This document shows positions 41,817 to 50,385 of a stretch of 64,000 nt of DNA, one piece after another (position 1 is the first letter of the stretch; each line of letters starts with the position of its first letter). The notes under the pieces were generated by a model. The model searched no databases. It was given only the letters and a program-made list of their open reading frames with translations, and had not been told where the DNA came from. The translations under genes were made by a program, and so were the position numbers. The stretch is from CAWCDJ01 sp963796485 (GTDB taxonomy: Bacteria; Acidobacteriota; Terriglobia; Bryobacterales; Bryobacteraceae): NCBI GenBank assembly GCA_963796485.1, contig CAWCLV010000004.1:1364001-1428000 (forward strand), in the 5' to 3' direction.

Positions 41817-44369
41817 CTACGCGACGGTGCTCCATTTCAGTAGGCTGGTGCACGGCCGGGTCAGAGGATCGTCGAAATGGTTCGGGCTGACGCGCAGGGC
41901 ATAGCCCAGCCGGCCCGTCCGCTCCGGCTGAAGATCGCGTCCGAAAACCGCCACGGGGCCCTGCTGCTCCAGGGCCGGCAAGACCATGACCTCGGTTTCT
42001 TCGAGGTGGCCGTTGCTGTCGATGCGTCCCATCACGAGTTCCACCCGCACATCGTCGGGCGTGAGGCCGGCGAGATCGACCGCAGCGCGTACGGGAACGG
42101 GCTTTCCGCTCAGTACGGATGCGGACGGCCCGGGTCCGGACTCCACGAAGCGCACGCGGTCCCAGACCTCGCGGATGCGCGCGGTCCATGCCGCCTTCTC
42201 GTGAACCGGCGCGAAATTGCCCTGCTGCACGCGGAGGTGCTGGCAGTGCGCCGGGTCGTAGAGTTCCGCCATGTATTCGCGGACCATACGGCGGCAGTCG
42301 AAATTCGGGCTGATGTAAGTCAGCGACTGCTTCATTCGCCGTACCCACTCGCGCGGGGTCTGTTCGCGCTGTTCGTAAAACATCGGAACAATCTCGTTTT
42401 CGAGCAGGTAGTAAATGGCGCTGGCGTGCAGCGGGTCCTGGTCTTCCGAGTACGGCTCGCGCTCGCCGATGGCCCAGCCGCCCAGATATTCGTAGGCCTC
42501 GTCGAACCAGCCGTCCAGAATGCTCAGGTTCAGGACGCCGTTGACCGCCGCCTTCATTCCACTGGTGCCGCAGGCTTCCTCGCCGCGGCGCGGATTGTTG
42601 AGCCAGAGGTCCACGCCCTGGATCATTTCCCGCCCCACCTTCATGTCGTAGTCCTCGACGAAGACTACGTGCTTCCAGAAATCCGGATCGCGCGAGAACT
42701 GGACCACCTCGCGAATGAAGCTCTTGCCCGGCTGATCTTTCGGATGCGCCTTTCCCGCGATCACCACCTGTACCGGCATGTCCTTGTTCAGGAGGATCTT
42801 CTTCAGCCGCTCGACGTCGCGGAACAACAGCGTGGCGCGCTTATACGTGGCGAAGCGGCGCGCGAACCCGATGGTAAAGGCGTTGGGATCGAGCACTTCG
42901 CTCGCCCGGCGGATCTCCCCGGCGGACGCCTGCCTCCGTATTGCCGCCGCGTGCTGCCGGCTGCGCACGAAGTTGACCAGCCGCCGCTTGCGCCGGCGGT
43001 GCGTTTCCAACAGCTCTTCGTCCGGGATATCTTTCACCTGGTCCCAGATGCCGGGCTCATTGAAGCGCTCGCGCCAGTCGGGCTGGAGGTATTGATCGTA
43101 GAGCGACGCCAGGTCGCCGTTCAGCCAGCTCGGGAGATGAACGCCGTTGGTAATCGACGTGATCGGCACTTCCCAAACGGGCAGTTTGGGCCACAGGTCG
43201 TGGAACATCTCCTGCGAGACCTGGCGGTGCAGCCGGCTGACCGCATTACGGTACGCCGCGGTGTTCAACGCCAGCACCGCCATCGAGAAACGCTCGTCGC
43301 GGTCGTAGCAGTTGCGGCGGCCGAGGGCCATGAGTTGCTGAAAGTCGATCCCGATTTCGGCGCAGTACTCCGAGAAGTAGTGATACATCAGGCCCGGGTC
43401 GAACAAGTCGATCCCCGCGGGCACCGGGGTATGGGTCGTAAAGACGTTGCTCGCGCGCGCGGCTTCGAGCGACTCTTCGAAGTTGAGGCCCCGGTCGCGC
43501 ATGAAAAGCCGGATCTGCTCCAGCGCCAGGAAGGCCGAGTGGCCCTCGTTCATGTGGAATACGGTGGGACTGTAACCCATCGCCTGCAGGGCGCGCATGC
43601 CACCGATTCCGAGCACGATCTCCTGCCGGATCCGCGTGTCGATATCGCCGCCGTAAAGCGAATCGGTGATGTCGCGATCCTGCGGCAGCACGTTTTCGGG
43701 GATATTCGTATCCAGCAGGAACAGCGAAATCCGCCCGACTTCGAGCTTCCACACCTGGATATACACGTTGCCGGTAGGCAGTTTGACCGAGACTTTTAAA
43801 TCCTGCCCGGCCGCATCTTTCACCGGCAGCAGCGGCAGGGTGTAAAAATCGTTCATCGGGTAGCGTTCCTGCTGCCACCCATCGGGGTTGAGCATCTGGC
43901 GGAAGTAGCCCTGCTGGTAAAGCAGGCCCAGCCCGATCAGGGGATAGTCCTGGTCGCTTGCCGACTTCAGATGGTCGCCGGAGAGGATTCCGAGGCCGCC
44001 CGAATACACGGGGAGACATTCGGTGAGCCCGTATTCGGCGGAGAAGTACGCAATCAGCTTCCCGTCGCTCGCGGCGGGGGCTTTCCGGACGCGGGCGTCG
44101 AACGCGTCACAAGCCATCCTATAGAGGGAAAGATAACGGGGGTCGGAGGCGGCGCGCTGCAGGGCGGATTGGGATACGCGGCCCAGCATCAGCACCGGGT
44201 TGTATCCGGAATCCCGCCACAAGCCGGGGTCCAGCCGCCGGAAAAGTGCCCGAACGATGGGTTCCCAGGCCCATACGATGTTGTACGCCAGTTCGCTCAG
44301 GCGCGACAGCGACTCAGGCAACGCGGGACGCACGAGAAACTCACGGATCGGTTGAATATAGAATGGCAT
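41817..44369 (-). CDS. glgP: Alpha-glucan (glycogen) phosphorylase
   Basis: An 850-residue GT35 phosphorylase of the DUF3417-containing, bacterial maltodextrin/glycogen type. It releases glucose 1-phosphate from alpha-1,4-glucans in the cytoplasm. The N-terminal DUF3417 region (ESLSRLSELAYNIVWAWEP) is followed by YFSAEYGLTECLPVYSGGLG and the PLP lysine in EACGTSGMKAAVNGVLNLS. Length and order match the family. It is a single gene with a 267-bp upstream-side gap toward the zinc-ribbon gene (41550-41816) in which I see nothing. Divergent from the lytic transglycosylase. Confidence 0.95.
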   Translation of the reverse strand: MPFYIQPIREFLVRPALPESLSRLSELAYNIVWAWEPIVRALFRRLDPGLWRDSGYNPVLMLGRVSQSALQRAASDPRYLSLYRMACDAFDARVRKAPAASDGKLIAYFSAEYGLTECLPVYSGGLGILSGDHLKSASDQDYPLIGLGLLYQQGYFRQMLNPDGWQQERYPMNDFYTLPLLPVKDAAGQDLKVSVKLPTGNVYIQVWKLEVGRISLFLLDTNIPENVLPQDRDITDSLYGGDIDTRIRQEIVLGIGGMRALQAMGYSPTVFHMNEGHSAFLALEQIRLFMRDRGLNFEESLEAARASNVFTTHTPVPAGIDLFDPGLMYHYFSEYCAEIGIDFQQLMALGRRNCYDRDERFSMAVLALNTAAYRNAVSRLHRQVSQEMFHDLWPKLPVWEVPITSITNGVHLPSWLNGDLASLYDQYLQPDWRERFNEPGIWDQVKDIPDEELLETHRRRKRRLVNFVRSRQHAAAIRRQASAGEIRRASEVLDPNAFTIGFARRFATYKRATLLFRDVERLKKILLNKDMPVQVVIAGKAHPKDQPGKSFIREVVQFSRDPDFWKHVVFVEDYDMKVGREMIQGVDLWLNNPRRGEEACGTSGMKAAVNGVLNLSILDGWFDEAYEYLGGWAIGEREPYSEDQDPLHASAIYYLLENEIVPMFYEQREQTPREWVRRMKQSLTYISPNFDCRRMVREYMAELYDPAHCQHLRVQQGNFAPVHEKAAWTARIREVWDRVRFVESGPGPSASVLSGKPVPVRAAVDLAGLTPDDVRVELVMGRIDSNGHLEETEVMVLPALEQQGPVAVFGRDLQPERTGRLGYALRVSPNHFDDPLTRPCTSLLKWSTVA

Positions 44370-44470
44370 ACTAACGTTCGTGCTTTAGTTCCTAAGATAC
44401 CAGATCGTCCGGAATCACTTTGCACTCCACGGTACCGGCCGTGTTAGCGTCAAAATAGTTGAACAGGTCC

Positions 44471-45142
44471 ATGCGTTCTTTAGTACTCTTCCTCATCGCG
44501 GCCGCGGGTTGCGCCTCGGCCGGGGAATACGCCGTGCTGTCCAGCGGATCCCGCATCCATGCCGATCGGCACGAAACCTTGGGCGGCAAAGTACGGCTCT
44601 ATACGGGGAGCGGCTTTATCGAGCTGGATGCCTCGAAAATTCACAGTTTCGAGGGGGACGGCGAAGTCCCGACGACGACCGTGCGAGCCAATGCGGAGCC
44701 GGCCGGTCAGCCTGCCTCCTCCGTGCAACTGGCAGACGCTGCGGCGGACCGCTACGGCCTTCCCAGGCAGCTGGTCAGGAGCGTGATCTCCGCGGAGTCC
44801 GGCTTCCGGGCTAAAGCCATATCCCCAAAGGGCGCAATCGGCTTAATGCAATTGATGCCCGGAACAGCGGAAACCCTCGGAGTGAACCCCAACGACCCGG
44901 CTCAAAACGTGGACGCCGGAACCCGCTATTTGCGGCAGCTATTGATAAAGTACCATGGCCTGCTCTGGCACGCCTTGGCAGCCTACAACGCAGGTCCCGG
45001 CGCCGTTGAGAAATACAACGGCATCCCGCCGTATCGGGAAACCGTCAACTACGTGAAGCGAATCGACGGCAATCTCAAGCAACCCGGCGACAGTCAATTT
45101 CGCGAGACACGGAACACGGGCTCGCAAGCCCGCGCCGACTGA
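44471..45142 (+). CDS. Lytic transglycosylase (SLT domain), secreted
   Basis: About 223 residues with an N-terminal signal peptide (MRSLVLFLIAAAGCASA; the Cys could make it a lipoprotein but the lipobox is poor). A small beta domain (about 20-75; EYAVLSSGSRIHADRHETLG) precedes the SLT catalytic domain (about 85-200). The catalytic Glu is in SVISAESGFRAKAISPKGAI, followed by GLMQLMPGTAETLGV and HALAAYNAGPGAVEKYNG, all textbook. It cleaves peptidoglycan in the periplasm. I prefer the ATG at 44471 over a TTG at 44459. The beta domain resembles those of Pal/DUF4124-type wall proteins. Confidence 0.9.
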   Translation: MRSLVLFLIAAAGCASAGEYAVLSSGSRIHADRHETLGGKVRLYTGSGFIELDASKIHSFEGDGEVPTTTVRANAEPAGQPASSVQLADAAADRYGLPRQLVRSVISAESGFRAKAISPKGAIGLMQLMPGTAETLGVNPNDPAQNVDAGTRYLRQLLIKYHGLLWHALAAYNAGPGAVEKYNGIPPYRETVNYVKRIDGNLKQPGDSQFRETRNTGSQARAD

Positions 45143-45163
45143 GTCGGCCCCACACCCAGTGGG

Positions 45164-45197
45164 GCAGGTTTCAACCTGCGCGGGGCTTCAGCCCCGC
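45164..45197. terminator. Double hairpin between convergent genes
   Basis: Two perfect hairpins are adjacent: GCAGGTT-TC-AACCTGC (45164-45179) and GCGGGGC-TTCA-GCCCCGC (45180-45197). They sit between the ends of the transglycosylase and ahpD genes and are symmetric, so they could terminate both. The preceding CAGTGGGG resembles the start of the palindromic element family. Confidence 0.6.
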
Positions 45198-45205
45198 TCC
45201 GGCGA

Positions 45206-45718
45206 TTACGCCAGCACGGCCGCAAGCGCGTGGATGGTCGAAGCGATCCGCACCGCCGCCAGGATAGTCTCCTCGGAAACGCCCTTCTCCCGCAGCACCT
45301 TCTCGTGGGAATCCACGCAGGCGCCGCATCCGTTGATGGCGGAAACCGCCAGGCACCACAACTCGAAATCCACGGGGTCGCTGCCGTGGGTCCGGATCAC
45401 CTGCATGCGCAGGCGCGCCGGCATGGCCCCGTACTTCTCGTTGCTGCTGAGATGGCGGAAGCGGTAAAAGATATTGTTCATGCCCATAACCGCCGCCGCG
45501 CCTTTGGCGGCGAACAGGGCCTGCTCGTCGAGGTGCCGCGCCGCCTCGTTCAGGATGGCATCGAGCACCTCGCCGTTTCGCGCAGCGATCGCGGAGCACA
45601 CGGCGGTGCCCCACGCCTGCCGTTCGGTCAGCTCGGGCTGTCGAAGGACGCTGCCCAGATTCAGCTTCAGGTCCTTGGCGTACTCCGGGCAGCGTTCGAG
45701 TAACTGTTCGAGTTCCAC
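45206..45718 (-). CDS. ahpD: Alkylhydroperoxidase AhpD
   Basis: A 170-residue AhpD with the CMD/AhpD fold. The active site is INGCGACVDSHEKVLREKGV: two catalytic cysteines spaced CxxC and the proton-relay histidine. VELEQLLERCPEYAKDLKLN is the canonical N-terminus. AhpD reduces AhpC and has weak peroxidase activity, receiving electrons from lipoamide-type adaptors. The GTG at 45718-45716 lies 2 bp after the ahpC stop; a longer frame to 45772 would run into ahpC. It is the last gene of the perR operon. Confidence 0.94.
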   Translation of the reverse strand: MELEQLLERCPEYAKDLKLNLGSVLRQPELTERQAWGTAVCSAIAARNGEVLDAILNEAARHLDEQALFAAKGAAAVMGMNNIFYRFRHLSSNEKYGAMPARLRMQVIRTHGSDPVDFELWCLAVSAINGCGACVDSHEKVLREKGVSEETILAAVRIASTIHALAAVLA

Positions 45719-45720
45719 GG

Positions 45721-46263
45721 TCAGATGGCCGGCGTCAGGACGGCATCGCCCTTCTGCCAGTTGCAGGGGCACAGCTCATCGGTCTGCAGCGCATCGAGCA
45801 CGCGCAGCACTTCCTGCGGGTTGCGGCCTACGGAAAGGTCGTTCACCGATACGAAGCGGATGATGTTGTGGGGATCCACCACAAAGGTCGCGCGCTGGGC
45901 CACGCCTTCCTGCGGGTCGAGAATGCCGAGCGCCGTGCACAGCTCGCGCTTGACGTCCGCCAGCATGGGGAACGGCAGGTTTTTCAGGTCGTCATGATGC
46001 TGGCGCCAGGCCAGGTGCACGAACTCGGAATCGGTGCTGCCGCCGAGAAGCTGCGCGTCGCGATCCTGGAACTCACGGTCGAGCTTACCGAAGGCCGCGA
46101 TTTCGGTGGGGCACACAAAAGTAAAGTCTTTCGGCCAGAAGAAGTAGACCTTCCACTTGTCCTTGTAATCCTGGTCCGTTATGGTCTGGAACGTCTTCCC
46201 TTTTTCCAGACTGACGGTCGCCTGCAGGGAGTACGCGGGGAGCTTTTGTCCAACGCCTAACAT
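45721..46263 (-). CDS. ahpC: Peroxiredoxin AhpC
   Basis: A 180-residue 2-Cys peroxiredoxin that reduces hydrogen peroxide and organic peroxides. The peroxidatic cysteine is in KDFTFVCPTEIAAFGKL. The C-terminal TDELCPCNWQKG carries two closely spaced cysteines, the actinobacterial AhpC pattern that works with AhpD rather than AhpF. The ATG at 46263-46261 has GAGGA 7 nt upstream; the longer frame to 46512 runs through the pterin dehydratase gene and is rejected. It lies 14 bp after that gene and 2 bp before ahpD. Confidence 0.95.
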   Translation of the reverse strand: MLGVGQKLPAYSLQATVSLEKGKTFQTITDQDYKDKWKVYFFWPKDFTFVCPTEIAAFGKLDREFQDRDAQLLGGSTDSEFVHLAWRQHHDDLKNLPFPMLADVKRELCTALGILDPQEGVAQRATFVVDPHNIIRFVSVNDLSVGRNPQEVLRVLDALQTDELCPCNWQKGDAVLTPAI

Positions 46264-46277
46264 TCGTTTTTCCTCGT

Positions 46278-46607
46278 TTAGATTTGGTGCAACTGGTCGA
46301 TCTTGGCCGCCAGAATGAAATCGCTCTCGGTCAGGCCGTCGATCTTGTGGGTCCAGATCTTGACTGCAACCTTGCCCCAGGAGAGGTACAGATCGGGATG
46401 ATGCCCTTCCCGCTCGGCCAGCTCGCCCACCCGGTTGGTGAACGCAAGCGCGGTGCGGAAATCGGGAAAGGTGTACGTGCGGGTCAAATGGTGGCCCTTC
46501 GCCGCCTCCCATCCCGGAACCTGCTTTTTGAAGCTTTCCAGCTCCTCACCCTGGAGGGGCGGAACTCCTCCCCTGCATGGAACGCATTTTTTGTCGGCAA
46601 GGTTCAT
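46278..46607 (-). CDS. phhB: 4a-hydroxytetrahydrobiopterin dehydratase (pterin-4a-carbinolamine dehydratase)
   Basis: A 109-residue PCD/DCoH-fold protein. The active-site pattern is in ANRVGELAEREGHHPDLYLS-like FTNRVGELAEREGHHPDLYL, then WGKVAVKIWTHKIDGLTESD, giving the conserved HHP and the later His/Asp. It dehydrates 4a-hydroxy-tetrahydropterin during aromatic amino acid hydroxylation. The N-terminus MNLADKKCVPCRGGVPPL carries a CxxC not needed for PCD. The ATG at 46607-46605 overlaps the perR TGA (ATGA), with GGAGG 6 nt upstream. No pterin hydroxylase is nearby; the place inside a peroxide operon suggests a redox or molybdopterin-like role. Confidence 0.9.
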   Translation of the reverse strand: MNLADKKCVPCRGGVPPLQGEELESFKKQVPGWEAAKGHHLTRTYTFPDFRTALAFTNRVGELAEREGHHPDLYLSWGKVAVKIWTHKIDGLTESDFILAAKIDQLHQI

Positions 46608-47050
46608 GCTCGTCCTCCCGCCCCGCAAACCGAACGCTGGCAGCGCTCGCACAAGCCACGGAAGACGATTTCATAGCTCCGCAACATCCGGAGGCCGAGC
46701 GCTTCCTGGCCCGAAGGCTGGAAAGCATCGACCCAGGCGATGTCTTCCACTTCTCCGCAGGAATCGCAGACGAAGTGGTGGTGCGGGCAGAGAGTGGTGT
46801 CGAACCGGGCCGCCTTGCCGTCCGACGCGACCTCACGCACCAGGCCGGCATGGGCCAGGGAACGGAGGCTGTTGTAAACGGTAGCCCGTGAAGAGCGTGG
46901 ATCCTTGCGATTGACCGCGTGGAAAATCTCCTCCGCGGTGGCGTGGACGGGACGCCGGGCCAGGAATTCGAGAACCGCGTACCGCTGCGGCGTCGGCCGC
47001 AGACCGGCACCCGCGAATGCCCCGGATAGCCTGACGCTCAGGTTAGACAC
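46604..47050 (-). CDS. perR: Fur-family peroxide-responsive repressor (PerR-like)
   Basis: A 148-residue Fur-family repressor. GLRPTPQRYAVLEFLARRP and SSRATVYNSLRSLAHAGLVR form the winged helix. The regulatory-metal region is ARFDTTLCPHHHFVCDSCGE, with D, H and H at the PerR positions, and EVEDIAW has Asp rather than Glu at the PerR-discriminating site. The structural Zn cysteines are CDSC and CERC. In PerR, peroxide oxidises a metal-bound histidine and releases the DNA. The GTG start is inside its own operator (47043-47074) and has no clear ribosome site. It heads the perR-phhB-ahpC-ahpD operon. Confidence 0.92.
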   Translation of the reverse strand: MSNLSVRLSGAFAGAGLRPTPQRYAVLEFLARRPVHATAEEIFHAVNRKDPRSSRATVYNSLRSLAHAGLVREVASDGKAARFDTTLCPHHHFVCDSCGEVEDIAWVDAFQPSGQEALGLRMLRSYEIVFRGLCERCQRSVCGAGGRA

Positions 47051-47091
47051 AGTATGATTTTATACTACGTCTAAGTTCAGGGATCTGTCAA
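47043..47091 (-). promoter_or_regulatory. perR promoter with overlapping PerR-box-like operator
   Basis: On the minus strand: -35 TTGACA (47091-47086), 18-bp spacer, -10 TAGTAT (47067-47062). A 32-bp inverted repeat (47074-47043; arms TTAGACGTAGTAT and ATACTGTGTCTAA, 11 of 13 pairs, 6-bp centre) covers the -10 and the start site and reaches into the GTG codon. Binding by PerR would block the whole operon, giving autoregulation. The predicted leader is only about 8 nt. Confidence 0.8.
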
Positions 47092-47315
47092 GGCGCGACC
47101 GGGCTTCCGCAACCGCCGGCGGCACGGGGCGACACGCCGGCGACGCCGGCGCGCAGCAGAACAGCGACTAACCGCACAGCCCGCATGTTCAATTGGACAC
47201 CCTGGCCTTCGGAATTGCTTCCAGCGCCCCAGCGTTCCGCGAGGGAGCCTGTCGATACCCGTTGACACCCGCTTCCCGGTGTCCTACGTTCGGTTGAGGC
47301 CGGAGGTCCGGATGG

Positions 47316-48677
47316 ATGGCCGCTCGCCACGGAGCCGCCTGTCATAAGCGGTTCCATATCGTGCTGGTGCCGGGTTTTGGCGGCTTTGACGCGCTGGGAA
47401 GAGTGGAGTACTACAGCGGCGTCACCCGCCTGTTTCAGGCGTGGAAGGCGGAAACCCCCGCCGTTCTGCACTACTTCGACAACTATCCCACCGCTGCTGT
47501 GGCAACCCGTGCCGCGCGCTTGCGCGGCTATATCGCCAAGCGCATTCTGCGAGGCGAGTTCCAGGAAGGCGACGACGTCGTGCTGGCCGGCCACTCGACC
47601 GGCGGCCTCGACATCCGCCAGCTTATGTTCGATTTGAACGACCGCGCCGGGCAGCAGGTCCGGGCCGAGGGCGGATTGCAGGTGGATGCCGGCACCCTCC
47701 GCAAGTTCCTGCGGCGTGTCGTGTTCCTTTCCGTTCCGCATTGGGGTACCAACATCGCCGACTGGGTAAAGTCCCACTCGGTTTACCGCCGCGCGGCGGT
47801 CGTCGAGATGGAGGCCGCGTTCGCCGGCTCGCAAGTCTACCTGCTCGATGATCTGGAACAACGCATCACCGGTGTGGCGGCACGCTTGACCGGCGCCGAA
47901 ATCCTCCTTGCGATGCAGGACGCGTTGACGGAGGCCAACGACCGCTTCGGCGATTCGGGCCCGCTCCGCTCGGCCGAAGCTCGCGACGCCGCTTCCGAGC
48001 TTGCGCTATACCTGCGCCACATGGCTTCCGATTTTCACGTAATCGACGATCTTACCTGCCGCCCGCCGGAGAGGGGACCGCGCAGCCCCGCCCATTTCAC
48101 CGAGGCGGAGCGCAAGCGCGAGTCGAAACATTGGGAAGAGATCGACGTGCTTTCGTATGCCACCATCGGGAGTTCTCCTTTCCGGTTCGAGGCCGGAGAG
48201 CCCGCTCCGTTGTGGGATCTCGCCGACCCCGCGACTTATCCGGAGATCGCCAAGGACCCGGAGGCGAGCCAGGGCACCGACCTCGCGTATCGCGCCTGTT
48301 ATCGCGCCTGCGCGGGAGGGCCGTTTGGCCGGCAGTCGCCGCCGGTAGACCGGATTCGCCACCTCGGCGAGGCGCCGCTCCGTCCGCTGGAATTGTGGGA
48401 CAACGACGGCATCGTCAACACGCTCTCGATGTTGTGGCCCGGCGGCGAGAATGTCCTGGTGCCGGGAGACCATCTGGACATCGTGGGGCACTATCGACTG
48501 CTCGAGGCGTCACCGGGAAGCGGCCGCCGCTACCGGTCGTACGACCCGCTGAAATCGATGCCGCGATTCGGAAACCGGCTGTTTCGGGAAGTGTGGACGT
48601 CGATTTTCGATTTCGCCACGATGCAGCCGGGGCGCACCGCCGCGAGAGAGGCCGCGTTTGTGGAGGTGGCCGGCTAG
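47316..48677 (+). CDS. Lipase-like alpha/beta hydrolase
   Basis: A 453-residue protein with an alpha/beta hydrolase core. FHIVLVPGFGGFDALGRVEY is the oxyanion loop and DDVVLAGHSTGGLDIRQLMF holds the nucleophile serine. NDGIVNTLSMLWPGGENVLV and GDHLDIVGHYRLLEA provide a candidate Asp and His near the end. A large helical lid (about 130-330) lies between. The layout is that of triacylglycerol-lipase/PGAP1-like enzymes; the substrate is unknown. No signal peptide is apparent. The ATG has GGAGG 9 nt upstream. The 241-bp gap to the left (47075-47315) holds the perR promoter and shows nothing else. Confidence 0.78.
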   Translation: MAARHGAACHKRFHIVLVPGFGGFDALGRVEYYSGVTRLFQAWKAETPAVLHYFDNYPTAAVATRAARLRGYIAKRILRGEFQEGDDVVLAGHSTGGLDIRQLMFDLNDRAGQQVRAEGGLQVDAGTLRKFLRRVVFLSVPHWGTNIADWVKSHSVYRRAAVVEMEAAFAGSQVYLLDDLEQRITGVAARLTGAEILLAMQDALTEANDRFGDSGPLRSAEARDAASELALYLRHMASDFHVIDDLTCRPPERGPRSPAHFTEAERKRESKHWEEIDVLSYATIGSSPFRFEAGEPAPLWDLADPATYPEIAKDPEASQGTDLAYRACYRACAGGPFGRQSPPVDRIRHLGEAPLRPLELWDNDGIVNTLSMLWPGGENVLVPGDHLDIVGHYRLLEASPGSGRRYRSYDPLKSMPRFGNRLFREVWTSIFDFATMQPGRTAAREAAFVEVAG

Positions 48678-48709
48678 CGGCAGCCTTTTTGCCGCACTGG
48701 ATTGCGCTT

Positions 48710-50338
48710 ATGACCTCTGCCCTCACCACTCAACCCAACGCAACTTTGATCCTCACCAACGGAAAGATCTGGACCGGGAACCCGGCGCAACCGCAGGCCG
48801 AGGCCGTCGCCTGTTTCGAGGGACGGATAGCCGCCGCCGGCACCGCGGCGGAGATTCGCGCGTGGGCCGGCCCCAAAACGACGGTCATCGACCTCGGCGG
48901 GAAACTCGTCACGCCGGGATTCAACGACGCCCACGTGCACTTCTACAGCGGGGGCGCCAATCTCTCGCGGGTCCAGCTTCGCGATGCGAAGAGCGAAGAC
49001 GAATTCCGCGAGCGCATTCGACGCTTCGCGGCCACGCTGCCGAAAGGGCGCTGGATTCTGGGCGGCGATTGGGATCACGAGAACTGGTCTCCGTCCCGCC
49101 TGCCCACGCGGCGGTTGATCGATGAAGCCGCGGGCGATCATCCGGTCTTCGTCAACCGCCTGGACGGCCACATGGCGCTTGCCAACACGCTGGCTCTGGA
49201 ACTCGCCGGCATCACGCGCAACACGCCCGACCCGCCGGGCGGCACGATTGTCCGCGACCCCTCCGGTGAGCCCGCGGGGGTTCTGAAAGATGCCGCGCAA
49301 GCCGCGGTGGAAAACGTCATGCCGGCGCCTTCCGAGGAGGAGATCGCCACCGCCATCCGCGCGGCCATGCGCTACGCCGCGGAGAACGGGGTGACCAGCG
49401 TCCAGGACGTCTCGGCCGCTGCGCCGTATCTGCGCGTCTACCAGCGACTGCTCCAGCGCGGCGAGTTGACCGTGCGCATTTCCGGGCACCAGCCGCTGGC
49501 GTCGTGGCATCGATTGGCTTCGGTCGGAATCCTGGCGAACTTCGGCGGGCCCATGCTGCACATCGGCGGGCTCAAGGCCTTCGCCGACGGTTCGCTGGGC
49601 TCCGCCACGGCTCTCTTCTTCGAGCCCTATACGGACGACCCCTCCACCAGCGGCCTGGCCGGGGACGAGATGATCCCCGAGAGCAAAATGCTCGGCCAGA
49701 TCGTAGGCGCGGACCGTGCCGGACTGCAGATTGCGGTTCACGCGATCGGCGACCGGGCGAATCACCTGGTGCTCGATTTCTTCGAACAGGCGGTCGCCTC
49801 CAACGGCCCTCGCGACCGCCGCTTCCGGATCGAACATGCGCAGCACCTGTGGCCGGACGATATCCCGCGCTTCGCCAGACTCGGGGTGATCGCGTCCATG
49901 CAGCCTTACCACGCCATCGACGACGGCCGCTGGGCGGATAAGCGGATCGGGCCGGAACGCGCCAAAACTACATACGCGTTCCGCTCGCTGCTCGATGCCG
50001 GCGCGGTGCTGGCGTTCGGGTCCGATTGGGACGTCGCTCCCATGGTGCCGCTAGCGGGCATCTATGCCGCCGCGACCCGACGCACGCTCGACGGCAAGCA
50101 CCCCGGCGGCTGGGTTCCCGAACAGAAGATCACGGTTGCCGAGGCGCTCCGCGCGTACACGTGGGGGTCCGCCTACGCCGGCTTCGAAGAAAATATCAAA
50201 GGTACGATTGAGCCCGGCAAGCTGGCGGACCTCGTGGTGCTCTCGCGCGATATTCTGGCCATCGACCCCGCCGAAATCCAAAGTGTAGAAGTTGCGATGA
50301 CAATTGTCGGCGGTAGAGTCATCTACCGTATGCCGTAA
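48710..50338 (+). CDS. Metal-dependent amidohydrolase (YtcJ-like)
   Basis: A 542-residue amidohydrolase-superfamily enzyme of the YtcJ/N-substituted formamide deformylase (NfdA) group. A small N-terminal beta domain (ATLILTNGKIWTGNPAQPQA) precedes the barrel. Metal ligands are visible as TPGFNDAHVHFYSGG, QIAVHAIGDRANHLVLDFF, RRFRIEHAQHLWPDD, and the late Asp in LAFGSDWDVAPMVPLAGIY. The chemical substrate is unknown. The start is ATG 48710, 33 bp after the lipase stop; the ribosome site is weak. The C-terminal sandwich closes with LADLVVLSRDILAIDPAEIQ. Confidence 0.9.
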   Translation: MTSALTTQPNATLILTNGKIWTGNPAQPQAEAVACFEGRIAAAGTAAEIRAWAGPKTTVIDLGGKLVTPGFNDAHVHFYSGGANLSRVQLRDAKSEDEFRERIRRFAATLPKGRWILGGDWDHENWSPSRLPTRRLIDEAAGDHPVFVNRLDGHMALANTLALELAGITRNTPDPPGGTIVRDPSGEPAGVLKDAAQAAVENVMPAPSEEEIATAIRAAMRYAAENGVTSVQDVSAAAPYLRVYQRLLQRGELTVRISGHQPLASWHRLASVGILANFGGPMLHIGGLKAFADGSLGSATALFFEPYTDDPSTSGLAGDEMIPESKMLGQIVGADRAGLQIAVHAIGDRANHLVLDFFEQAVASNGPRDRRFRIEHAQHLWPDDIPRFARLGVIASMQPYHAIDDGRWADKRIGPERAKTTYAFRSLLDAGAVLAFGSDWDVAPMVPLAGIYAAATRRTLDGKHPGGWVPEQKITVAEALRAYTWGSAYAGFEENIKGTIEPGKLADLVVLSRDILAIDPAEIQSVEVAMTIVGGRVIYRMP

Positions 50339-50385
50339 TCCGGCTTTCCTGAATACCCGTTGGCTTCCGCACGACGGCACGATAC

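Noticed and set aside
45721..46512. Longer AhpC frame of 263 residues
   Set aside because: The first 83 residues are the pterin dehydratase gene read in another frame; AhpC begins at ATG 46263 with a good ribosome site.
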